From assembly GCA_030278895.1 (NCBI GenBank), contig JARXKK010000024.1:1-33489 (forward strand): a stretch of 33,489 nucleotides of DNA. The letters are read 5' to 3'. Source of the DNA: Acidobacteriota bacterium. Lineage in GTDB: Bacteria; Acidobacteriota; Thermoanaerobaculia; UBA5066. Positions within the stretch are counted from its first letter, which is position 1. Each line of letters opens with the position of its first letter. A model generated the notes under the pieces. It was not told where the DNA came from, did no database searches, and saw only the letters and a list, made by a program, of their open reading frames with translations. The position numbers were made by a program, and so were the translations under genes. Of this stretch, positions 8,698-17,441 are shown in pieces.

Positions 8698-9771
8698 CTA
8701 GCCGATGACTTCGATCACTTTCCCGTCGCGATCGCGGATCTCGCTCTTTACGACCCCGAATCCGGCATCGGGGACTTCGTGGAAGTCGATCTCGCCCGCG
8801 CGGGACTGCAGGGCGTCGGAGAACCGGCGGGCGAGCGCGGGCGGCAGCGTGATTCGCGCTCCATCGTCGGTGATCTCCCAGCGGGGGGAGTCCCCGGGAA
8901 CGAACACGATCGACGACGTGGAAGAGGACACCGAGAGTTCACGGCCGTGGGTGAGCCGTGCGGGAAGAACGGTCTTCAGGTCGCGGACCGCATTGGCACC
9001 GAACGTGACCGAGAGCATCCCCCTCCCGATCAGAACTTTTCTCACCAACCATTCGCAATGACCGACGAAGAGGCTCGCGGTCGAAGAGCCCTCGCGCCGT
9101 TTGCCTTCCTCGATCCGATCCGCGATCGCAAAGTTCTCGAGGATGGACCCGCGTGCGAGATCCGTCACGAGGAAAGGCGTCTTTTCCTTTACGAGTTCGA
9201 GGAATCGTTCCCCGTTCCACGCCTTGATCGCGTCGAGTTCGTCCAGTGTCACGCCGACGACCTGGAGGAATTCAAGACGTCCGTTGGGTGTCTCCATCCC
9301 GGGGAGCTCGGGGTCGACGTCGAAGATCACCGCCCGGATGGCGGTCTCGACGTTCAGAGCGATCGGGCCGTTAGCGTCCATGTAGTGCCCGCGAGCGAAC
9401 GAGTTCCCCGTGTCGAAGACGTAGCGGGCGAGGTTCTGGAGAAGGTTGAGTGCCCAGGCGGGCGGGGTGGATTCGGCGCGGGAACGCTTCAGGCGAAACG
9501 TCAGCTCAAAGCCATAGCCTGAACGTTCGAGGTCCTTCGACTCCTTCTCATAGAGCTCCGAGAACCCGAACGAGATGAAGTGCCAGTGCGGAACGGGCTC
9601 TTCTCGCGGATACGCCGAAATTCCGTCCAGGGGGTCCGGACCCCCGAGCCGGTAGTTGATGATGGAGCCCCAGTGCATAGGTTGATGGGCGCCGTAGATC
9701 GGCTGAAGAGCCGAGTTGATCGCGTCCCAGCCGGGCGTAGCTGGGTCAGCCGGATCGTCGCTTGAGTCCAC
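8698..9771 (-). CDS. Suppressor of fused (SUFU) family protein with N- and C-terminal SUFU-like regions
   Basis: NYRLGGPDPLDGISAY, PHWHFISFGFSELYE, GYGFELTFRLKR, LLQNLARYVF, LEFLQVVGV; C-terminal VTFGANAVRDLKTVLPARLTHGRELSV resembles SUFU_C. Confidence 0.93.
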   Translation of the reverse strand: MDSSDDPADPATPGWDAINSALQPIYGAHQPMHWGSIINYRLGGPDPLDGISAYPREEPVPHWHFISFGFSELYEKESKDLERSGYGFELTFRLKRSRAESTPPAWALNLLQNLARYVFDTGNSFARGHYMDANGPIALNVETAIRAVIFDVDPELPGMETPNGRLEFLQVVGVTLDELDAIKAWNGERFLELVKEKTPFLVTDLARGSILENFAIADRIEEGKRREGSSTASLFVGHCEWLVRKVLIGRGMLSVTFGANAVRDLKTVLPARLTHGRELSVSSSTSSIVFVPGDSPRWEITDDGARITLPPALARRFSDALQSRAGEIDFHEVPDAGFGVVKSEIRDRDGKVIEVIG

Positions 9772-9821
9772 TTTGGTGATTCTGAGCGAAAGTTCGGCAG
9801 AACGCCCGGTGGGGGTGTGTC

Positions 9822-11924
9822 CTAGTACGCGAGCGTCTTGCGCGCCGCCTCGACGACCCTCTCGGTATTCGGCAGGATGGCGCGCTCGAGGACGCGGTTG
9901 AAGCCGACGGGCGTGAACGTCGAGCCGACGCGGTCGACGGGCGCGTCGAGGTGCTCGAAGAGCTCCGACGCGGCGCGCGCCGCGAGCTCGCCCCCGAATC
10001 CGCCGTGAACCTTGTCCTCGTGGACGACGAGGAGGCGCGACGTCTTCTTCACCGAGGCCTGGATCGCGTCCCAGTCGAGCGGCACGAGGGAGCGAAGGTC
10101 GAGAACCTCGACGCTCTTTCCCTCTTTCGCGAGAGTCTCGGCGGCGGCCAGCGCGAAGTGCACCGGCGTGCCGTATGCGACGATCGTCAGGTCGCGGCCT
10201 TCCCGTCGGCGGCGCGCCTTCCCGAACGGCACGGCGAAGTCCACGGGCACCCGCGCCTTGGCCTGCGCGGAGTTGTAGAGGAATTTCGGTTCGAGGTACA
10301 CCGTGATGCCGCGCGAGCGCATCGAGGTCCGGAGGAGTCCCGCCGCGTCGTCCGCGAAGGCGGGAACGACGACGCGGATCCCGGGAAGCGTCGTGAGCCA
10401 GCCCTCGATGTTCTGCGAGTGGTAGAGGCCGCCCCCGATGTAGCCGCCCGAGGCGATGCGCACGGTGACGTTCGGGACGAATTGCCCGTTCGTGCGCCAG
10501 TACTCGTGCGACATCTCGACCATCTGCTCGGCCGCGGGCCAGAAGTAGTCGGCGAACTCGGCGCCTTCGACGACGATGCGGATCTTCTCGTCGAAGCGCG
10601 AGAAGCCATCGGCCGTGCCGAGGATAAAGTCCTCGGCGATCGGTCCGTTGAAAACGCGCTTCTCTCCGAACTCCTGCTGCATGCCCTTCGTGACGTTGAA
10701 GATGCCGCCCTTCTCCTTGTAGGCGACGTCCTGCCCCCAGATGTAGGTGTCGGGGTTCTCGCGGAACATCTCCTTGAGCGTCCCGTTCAGCGCCTGGATG
10801 AGGGACATCTCGGGCGCCGGCTTGCCGTCCACGGTCTCGGGCGTGACGTATGTGTCCGCGAGCCCGTCGCCCGCGGGGAGCCAGGGCTCGGGGGAGACGT
10901 GCTCGAAGATGGAGGCCGCATCGGGGTCAGGCGCGCGGCGCGCGCGGTCGGCGGATTCCTCGTAGGTCTTGAGGTTGCCGTCCTCGATCGCGGCGATCTC
11001 CGCTTCGGAGAACGCCCCGCCTTCGACGAGGGAACGGCGGAGTCGCGCCAGCGGGTCGCGCGCCTTCGCCGCCGCGAGCTCTTCGGGCGAGCGGTACAGC
11101 TCGTGCCGGTCGGAGTTGGAGTGCGAGTGGATGCGCACGCACTCGGCGTGCACCATGGCGCAGCCCGCGCCCGACCTCACGTACGCCACGGCCTCGCGCA
11201 GCGCGCGGAGCGAGTCGAAGAGATCCGTGCCGTCGCAGTGGACGATCTTGACGTTCAGGAACCCCGCGAAGTTGTCCGAGGCGAAGAGGTTCGCGGTCTG
11301 ATCGCTCTTCGGAACGGCGATCCCGTAGCCATTGTCCTGCACGACGAACACGACCGGGAGCTTCTCGCGCGACGCGCCGTTGACGGCCTCGTAGAAGTAG
11401 CCCTCGGACGTGGAGGACTCGCCCAGCGAGCAGAAGATGATCGCGTCCGACCCGTACGTCTTCACGGCGCGGCCGAGGCCCGCGGCATGCAGGGCGTGAT
11501 TCGAAACGCAGGACGAGACGTTCTGGATGTGGATCTCGGGCTTCGCGAAGTGGTTCGACATGTGGCGGCCGCCCGAAGCCACATCGTCTTTTTTCGACAT
11601 CCCGTTCAGCAGGATCTCCTCGGCCGACAGTCCGCCCGCGAGGCATGTCGTGAGGTCGCGGTAGTACGGGAAGAGATAGTCGTGCCGGGGGCGGAACGTC
11701 ACGCCGAGGGCGACCTGGATGCCGTCGTGCCCCGCGCAGGGCGCGTGATACGACCAGCCGAGACCCTGCTTGAGGTAGTTCGGAGCCTTGTCGTCGAGCA
11801 GCCGCCCGAGATGCATGAGCGCGTACCACCGCCTGAGATCGTCCCGGCTCGCGGCGAGTCTCGCGATGGTCGCGGCTTCGGACGGCGAAGCGCCCGCGGC
11901 TGTCAGGACACCCGGTTCGGCCAT
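9822..11924 (-). CDS. fused E1 alpha-beta subunit of 2-oxoacid (branched-chain type) dehydrogenase
   Basis: E1-alpha half (YHAPCAGHDGIQVALG, GGRHMSNHF, VVQDNGYGIAVP) continuous with E1-beta half (MSLIQALNGTLKEMFRENPDTYIWGQDVAYKEKGGIFNVTKGM, VNVTVRIASGGYIGGGLYHSQ region). Confidence 0.93.
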   Translation of the reverse strand: MAEPGVLTAAGASPSEAATIARLAASRDDLRRWYALMHLGRLLDDKAPNYLKQGLGWSYHAPCAGHDGIQVALGVTFRPRHDYLFPYYRDLTTCLAGGLSAEEILLNGMSKKDDVASGGRHMSNHFAKPEIHIQNVSSCVSNHALHAAGLGRAVKTYGSDAIIFCSLGESSTSEGYFYEAVNGASREKLPVVFVVQDNGYGIAVPKSDQTANLFASDNFAGFLNVKIVHCDGTDLFDSLRALREAVAYVRSGAGCAMVHAECVRIHSHSNSDRHELYRSPEELAAAKARDPLARLRRSLVEGGAFSEAEIAAIEDGNLKTYEESADRARRAPDPDAASIFEHVSPEPWLPAGDGLADTYVTPETVDGKPAPEMSLIQALNGTLKEMFRENPDTYIWGQDVAYKEKGGIFNVTKGMQQEFGEKRVFNGPIAEDFILGTADGFSRFDEKIRIVVEGAEFADYFWPAAEQMVEMSHEYWRTNGQFVPNVTVRIASGGYIGGGLYHSQNIEGWLTTLPGIRVVVPAFADDAAGLLRTSMRSRGITVYLEPKFLYNSAQAKARVPVDFAVPFGKARRRREGRDLTIVAYGTPVHFALAAAETLAKEGKSVEVLDLRSLVPLDWDAIQASVKKTSRLLVVHEDKVHGGFGGELAARAASELFEHLDAPVDRVGSTFTPVGFNRVLERAILPNTERVVEAARKTLAY

Positions 11925-12046
11925 TCCACTCCTCCACGGGGGGATCCTCCGGGGCTGTCGGGTGCGGCCGGCCGGAGAAGAAGTCTCATCTTAACCGCTT
12001 CGGGTAGAATCCGCGGTCCCGCAGTCTGCGGGCCAGGAGAATCCCC

Positions 12047-13540
12047 GTGTCCCAGACGCTCATCTCTCCGTCCGCCGCCGAAACCGCCGATCGCAACACC
12101 TTCGAGGCCGCCCTCGCGGCCGACGCGGCTTCTCCGAAGAAGAAGCTGATGGAAGGGCAGGTCGTGAACGGCGTCATCGTCGGCATCACTCCCGACATCG
12201 TTCTCGTTTCGATCGGCGGCAAGTCGGAAGCGCTCATGGACCTGAAAGAGCTCGAGGGCGAGAAAGTCGGCGACCGCATCGAAGCCGTCGTCGTGAAGGC
12301 GGGGCCGGACGTGCGGCTCAGCCGCAAGCTCGCGGTGGGACATCGCACGAAGGCCGAGCTCCGGGCCGCTTCCGAGGCGAAGATTCCTGTCGCCGGAAAA
12401 GTCATGGCGCGGAACAAGGGCGGCTTCGAGGTGATGATCGGAGGCGCGCACGGCCTCCGTGCCTTCTGTCCGGTCTCGCAGATCGACCTCGGCCGCCACG
12501 AAGAACCGGCCCTCGCGGCGTACGTCGGGCAGACCTTCGACTTCCGCGTCCTCGAGTACACCGAGGACGGGCGGCGCGTCGTGGTCTCTCGCGTGGCGCT
12601 TCTCAAAGTCGAGCAGGACGAGAAGGCCGCGGTGGCCCGCGAGAAGATCATCGTCGGCGCCGTGATGACGGGACGGGTCCGCTCCCTCACCGACTTCGGC
12701 GCGTTCGTGGACCTCGGCGGCGTGGACGGGCTCGTCCACGTCACGGAGATCTCGCGGCGCCGCGTCGCCCACCCGAAAGACGTCCTCACCGTGGGCCAGG
12801 AGGTCACGGTCAAGGTCACGAAGCTCGCGGGCGAAGGGAAGCGCATCTCCCTTTCGATGAAGGAGCTCGAGACCGATCCCTGGCAGACGCTCCCGGAGCG
12901 CTTCGCGCCCGGCGCCTCGTTCACGGGAACGGTCGCGCGGCACGCGGACTTCGGCCTCTTCGTCGAGGTCGAGCCGGGTGTTGACGGCCTCGTGCACGTG
13001 TCTGCTCTTCCGCCGGGGGTTGCCATCAAGGACCCGGCCGTCGCCGTGGGTCAGTCGGTGCAGGGCTGGGTGAAGGAAGTCGATCCGAAACAGCGCAGGC
13101 TTTCCCTGTCCCTCCGCGAAGTCAATACCTCGAATCCGTGGGACGGCATCCTGGAGCGCCATCCCGAAGGTTCCATGGCGCAGGGCGAAGTCGAGACGGT
13201 CGCCCAGTTCGGCGTCTTCGTACGCCTCGAGCCGGGCCTCACGGGCCTCATCCCGAACTCCGAGACGGGCGTGCCGCCCGGCACGGTCGTTCGCCACTTC
13301 TCGCCGGGCCAGAAGATCGAGGTCAAGGTCATCGGAGTGGATCCGACCAAGCGGCGCATCTCGCTTTCGGCGCCCAACGCGAAATCGAACACGAGCAACG
13401 AGGGCGACCGCGGCGACCTGAAGAACTATCGAGAAGAGTCCGCCAAGAGAGAAAAGGCCGCGGTGCCGTCCGTCTCGATCTTCGGCTCGTCCCTTCTGCA
13501 GGCGCTCAACAACCCGAAGAGCAAGCAGAAGAAGGGCTGA
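12047..13540 (+). CDS. S1 RNA-binding domain protein (30S ribosomal protein S1-like)
   Basis: At least four S1 repeats, e.g. VMTGRVRSLTDFGAFVDLGGVDGLVHVTEISRRR and FTGTVARHADFGLFVEVEPGVDGLVHVS. GTG start with AGGAGA upstream. Confidence 0.92.
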   Translation: MSQTLISPSAAETADRNTFEAALAADAASPKKKLMEGQVVNGVIVGITPDIVLVSIGGKSEALMDLKELEGEKVGDRIEAVVVKAGPDVRLSRKLAVGHRTKAELRAASEAKIPVAGKVMARNKGGFEVMIGGAHGLRAFCPVSQIDLGRHEEPALAAYVGQTFDFRVLEYTEDGRRVVVSRVALLKVEQDEKAAVAREKIIVGAVMTGRVRSLTDFGAFVDLGGVDGLVHVTEISRRRVAHPKDVLTVGQEVTVKVTKLAGEGKRISLSMKELETDPWQTLPERFAPGASFTGTVARHADFGLFVEVEPGVDGLVHVSALPPGVAIKDPAVAVGQSVQGWVKEVDPKQRRLSLSLREVNTSNPWDGILERHPEGSMAQGEVETVAQFGVFVRLEPGLTGLIPNSETGVPPGTVVRHFSPGQKIEVKVIGVDPTKRRISLSAPNAKSNTSNEGDRGDLKNYREESAKREKAAVPSVSIFGSSLLQALNNPKSKQKKG

Positions 13541-13591
13541 TTTCGGGCGAGGCCGCAGCTCCCGGGCGTAAACTTCGGATTCGGTCCTAAC

Positions 13592-16500
13592 ATGACAAAC
13601 CTGCGCCCCATCCCCCGGTGGGCCGGAGCCCATCTGCAGGCGCTGGGGCTGTCCTTTCTATTCATCGTTTTCGCGGCCGCCGTCCTCTGGTTTTTCGCGA
13701 CCTTCGTTCCCGACCGGCGGCAGGTGGCGATCGACGGCTGGAGACAGGAGCTCTCGATGCGCGCGGATCTCACGCGCGACCTCCTCGAGCGGCGCCTCCT
13801 CGACGCGAAGCAAGATCTGACTTTCGTCGCGGCTTTCCCGTCCGTGCGCGGGCTGATGGCACCCGGCCTGTCGGAGGAGGCCGCGGGCGCCCAGGCCGCG
13901 CATCTGGAAGGAATCCTTTCCGACTACCGGCGCAACTACCGCCTGCGATCCGTTTCGATCGTCGACCCGTCCGGGCGCGTCCGCGCGTCGGGCGGCGGTC
14001 CCGTCCCCGGCACGGCGGCGCTGGCGCTCGCCGCGGACGTGATTCGTTCGGGTGCTCCGGGAGTCGCTCTCGTGCGCGAACCCGACGGGGCCGTGGGTCT
14101 CCTGAGCATGGTGCCGGTCGCGGGCGATGCAGCTGGCTCCGGGCCGCGCCAGACACTCGGAGCCATGCTCGCCGTGGTCGATGCCTCGACGTCTCTCTTC
14201 GATCCTCTCCGCCAGCCCGGCCCGACCGCGTCCAGCGAGTCCTTCCTCGTCCGCCTGGAGGGGAACGACATCCTCTTCCTCTCGCCGCTGCGGTTCCGGC
14301 CGGATCCACCGCTCTCGTTCAGGCTCCCGCGGACGAACACGGACCTCGCCGCCCGCGCGGCGGTGACGGAGCGGGAATCTTTCCAGGCTTTCGTGGACTA
14401 TCGCGGCGTGCGCGTGCTCGCCGCCGTGCGGCGGCTGGAGGGCGCGCCCTGGGGTCTCGTCGTCAAGGTGGATGAATCCGAGGCTCTCGCGGCGTTCCGG
14501 AAGGAAATGCTCGAGAAAGCAGTCACGTGGGGCTTTCTCTTTCTCGCGCTCCTCGGGGCCGTGTTCGCGTTCTGGTACGCGTTCCTCGCCGCGCAGGAGA
14601 TGAAGCTCGCGCGCAGCGAGGCCGCCGAGAGCCGCATCCGAAAGCTCAACCGGCTGCTGCGGACGATCTCGGAAGTGAACCAGCTCCTCGTCCGGGCGAC
14701 GGACGAGGAGGCGCTCCTGAAGGACGTTTGCAAAATTCTTGTCTCGCACGGCGGCTACGCGCTCGCGTGGATCGGGCGCGCCGACCGGGAGACGATGCGC
14801 GTCGTGCCGGTCGCGAGTGCCGGAGACGAGGCCGGAGACGAGGCCGGATATCTCCAGCGGATCGACGTGCGCTGGGACGACACGCCCGAGGGCCGGGGCC
14901 CGCTCGGGATCGCGATCCGCGAAGGGCGCGCGATGGTCGTCTCGGACGTTCAAATCGATCCGCTCGTCGGTTCCTGGCGCGGTCTGATGCTTCTCCACGG
15001 CTTCAAGTCTCTGGCGGTCATTCCCGTCCGCCGCGGGGGCCTCGTGACGGCGGGCCTCGCCGTCTATGCCGCGGAGAAAGCCATCATCGACGAAGAGGAG
15101 CTCGCGCTCCTCGAGGGGCTGGGCGGCGATCTCTCCTTTGCTCTCGATGCGCTCGACGCGCGCGCGGCCGTCCGCCTCGGCGGCGTCGAGCTGCGCAAGC
15201 TCGGGCGCGCCGTGGAACAGTCGCCCGCGTCCGTTCTCATCACGGATCTCGAGGGCCGGATCGAATACGTGAACCCGCATTTCACGAAGGCGACGGGCTA
15301 CACCGCCGAAGAGGCCCTGGGGCAGAACCCGCGCATCCTGAAGTCCGACCGGACGCCGCCCGAGGTGCATCGCGTCATGTGGCAGACGCTCGCTGCCGGC
15401 GGCGTCTGGCAGGGCGAGCTCTGCAACAAGCGGAAAGACGGGTCGTTGTTCTGGGAGTACGCCTCGATCTCCCCGGTTCGGGACGAGCACGGTGTTACGA
15501 CGAGCTACGTCGCGGTCAAGGAGGACATCTCCGACCGTAAACGATCCGGGGAGGCTCTCGCTAAGAGCGAGGCCTACTTTCGGTCGCTCATTGAAAGCGG
15601 CTTCGATTTGACGGCCGTGCTGGATCCCGATGGCGGTCTGCGCTACGTGAGTCCGTCCGTCGAGCGCATCCTCGGGTACAAATCGAAGGAACTGGTCGGC
15701 CGTTCCATCTTCGAGTTCATCCACGAAGAGGACCGAGAGAAGGCGGCGGTCAGGCTCCGTCAGGCCGTCGTCGAGGGAATCCACGAGACGATCGTCGTCC
15801 GTTTCCGCCACAAGGATGGCTCCACGCGGACCCTTTCGGCCATCGGAAACAACCTTCCCGCCGAGACGGGGATGACCGGCCTCGTCATCAACGCGCGGGA
15901 CATCTCGGACCGTCTGCAGCTCGAGGTGCAGCTTCAGCAAGCGCAGAAGATGGAGGCGGTGGGCCGGTTGGCGGGCGGGGTCGCGCACGACTTCAACAAC
16001 CTCCTCACGGTGATCCAGGGCTACGGCGAGCTGCTGACGGCGTCCCTCGCCGGCGACTCACAGGAGCGCGAGAGCGTCGCCGAGATCGTGAAGGCGGCCG
16101 AACGCGCCGCGGCGCTGACGCGGCAGCTCCTCGCCTTCAGCCGCAAGCAGGTCCTCGAGATGCGCGTCCTCGACCTCGGCGCGATCGTCGCCAACATGAA
16201 CAAGATGCTCAAGCGCCTGATCGGCGAGGACGTGGAGGTCGTGATCGTGACGCCTGCGGCTCTCGGCCGCGTGAAGGCGGACGCGGGACAGGTCGAGCAG
16301 GTCGTCCTCAACCTCGCCGTGAACGCGCGGGACGCGATGCCCGGTGGCGGCCGCCTGACGATCGAGTTGGCCGACGCCGATCTCCCTTCGCCGGTCGCGG
16401 CGGCGCAAGACATGATCCCGCCCGGACCGTACGTTGTCCTCTCGATCGCGGACACCGGGAGCGGGATCGACGCAGAGACGCTCGACCACATTTTCGAGCC

Positions 16501-17071
16501 CTTCTTCACGACCAAGGAGAAAGGGAAGGGGACGGGCCTCGGCCTCGCGACCGTCTACGGCATCGTCCGACAGACCGGCGGGTACGTGAGGGTGGAAACC
16601 GCGCCGGGCGCGGGGACGAGGTTCCGGATCTACCTGCCCCGGTGCGCCGAGCACATGACGACGTCGGGGATCCGGTCGTCTGTCTCGCCCCGCCACGGGA
16701 CGGAGACCGTGCTTCTCGTCGAGGACGAGCCCGCCGTCCGGGCCATCGCGAGGGTGATCCTCGAACGGCACGGCTACACCGTCGTCGTCGCTGAAAGCGG
16801 GGAAGCCGCGCTCGATGTCCTCGCCCGCGAACCGCGGGTCATTCACGTCCTCTTGACCGACCTCGTCATGCCGGGGATGAACGGACGGGAGCTGGCGTCC
16901 TGCGTCCTGGCGCTCCGCCCGGCAATCAAGGTCGTCTTCATGTCGGGCTACGCCGCCGACGTCGTGACGAGCGTGGACGAGAGTGGGGCGGCCGGTTTCC
17001 TCCCCAAGCCCTTCACCGAACGTGCCCTCACGGCGAAGATCCGCGAAGTCATCGACACGCCGTCAGCCTGA
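13592..17071 (+). CDS. hybrid sensor histidine kinase (TM/sensor-GAF-PAS-PAS-HisKA-HATPase-REC)
   Basis: Two N-terminal TM helices flanking an extracytoplasmic domain; GAF region; PAS boxes ([46 protein letters not shown]); H-box [17 protein letters not shown]; HATPase DTGSGI...[28 protein letters not shown]...[11 protein letters not shown]...KPF. Confidence 0.95.
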   Translation: MTNLRPIPRWAGAHLQALGLSFLFIVFAAAVLWFFATFVPDRRQVAIDGWRQELSMRADLTRDLLERRLLDAKQDLTFVAAFPSVRGLMAPGLSEEAAGAQAAHLEGILSDYRRNYRLRSVSIVDPSGRVRASGGGPVPGTAALALAADVIRSGAPGVALVREPDGAVGLLSMVPVAGDAAGSGPRQTLGAMLAVVDASTSLFDPLRQPGPTASSESFLVRLEGNDILFLSPLRFRPDPPLSFRLPRTNTDLAARAAVTERESFQAFVDYRGVRVLAAVRRLEGAPWGLVVKVDESEALAAFRKEMLEKAVTWGFLFLALLGAVFAFWYAFLAAQEMKLARSEAAESRIRKLNRLLRTISEVNQLLVRATDEEALLKDVCKILVSHGGYALAWIGRADRETMRVVPVASAGDEAGDEAGYLQRIDVRWDDTPEGRGPLGIAIREGRAMVVSDVQIDPLVGSWRGLMLLHGFKSLAVIPVRRGGLVTAGLAVYAAEKAIIDEEELALLEGLGGDLSFALDALDARAAVRLGGVELRKLGRAVEQSPASVLITDLEGRIEYVNPHFTKATGYTAEEALGQNPRILKSDRTPPEVHRVMWQTLAAGGVWQGELCNKRKDGSLFWEYASISPVRDEHGVTTSYVAVKEDISDRKRSGEALAKSEAYFRSLIESGFDLTAVLDPDGGLRYVSPSVERILGYKSKELVGRSIFEFIHEEDREKAAVRLRQAVVEGIHETIVVRFRHKDGSTRTLSAIGNNLPAETGMTGLVINARDISDRLQLEVQLQQAQKMEAVGRLAGGVAHDFNNLLTVIQGYGELLTASLAGDSQERESVAEIVKAAERAAALTRQLLAFSRKQVLEMRVLDLGAIVANMNKMLKRLIGEDVEVVIVTPAALGRVKADAGQVEQVVLNLAVNARDAMPGGGRLTIELADADLPSPVAAAQDMIPPGPYVVLSIADTGSGIDAETLDHIFEPFFTTKEKGKGTGLGLATVYGIVRQTGGYVRVETAPGAGTRFRIYLPRCAEHMTTSGIRSSVSPRHGTETVLLVEDEPAVRAIARVILERHGYTVVVAESGEAALDVLAREPRVIHVLLTDLVMPGMNGRELASCVLALRPAIKVVFMSGYAADVVTSVDESGAAGFLPKPFTERALTAKIREVIDTPSA

Positions 17072-17129
17072 GATCCTCTCGACCGCGCCGCGCGCGGCGT
17101 GGTAGCTTCCGTTCTCGGCGTTCTTTCAA

Positions 17130-17330
17130 ATCGTCCTCGAGTCCCCTCGACCTCCGGGGGGTGAAAGAGGGAAGCGGGTGAGATTCCCGCGCGGCCCCCG
17201 CCACTGTGACCGGGGACGCGCTCGGCGAGATCCCACTGGCGGCGAGAGATCGGCTTCGGGCCGGTCGCGCCTCCGGGAAGGGGCCGTGCGCGGACGATCC
17301 GGGAGCCAGGAGACCTGCTCGAGAACATCG
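17130..17330 (+). promoter_or_regulatory. cobalamin riboswitch
   Basis: GAAGCGGGTGAGATTCCCGCGCGGCCCCCGCCACTGTGA core and AGCCAGGAGACCTGC B12-box, upstream of a BtuB-like gene. Boundaries approximate. Confidence 0.93.
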
Positions 17331-17441
17331 CTTTCGCAACGCCTTCTCCGGGGCTCGGGAAGTCGCGGCTGCCTCCGTCCCCGGGCGGGCGCGCCGCTCC
17401 TTTTCGATGGGAGGGTGAAGCCAACGGAACGGAGGTGTTCC

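Noticed and set aside
9951-12149. 732-aa plus-strand ORF
   Set aside because: Antisense shadow of the E1 dehydrogenase; no domain motifs, Arg/Glu/Val-rich composition typical of complement-frame readings.
13658-15988. 776-aa minus-strand ORF
   Set aside because: Antisense to the hybrid histidine kinase; no recognisable domains.
17086-17099. CGCCGCGCGCGGCG perfect palindrome after the histidine kinase
   Set aside because: Self-complementary simple GC alternation with no loop or T-tract; likely compositional.
17178-17441. N-terminal extension of the TonB receptor ORF
   Set aside because: Runs through the cobalamin riboswitch; the ATG at 17442 with signal peptide and GGAGGTG ribosome-binding site is the plausible start.
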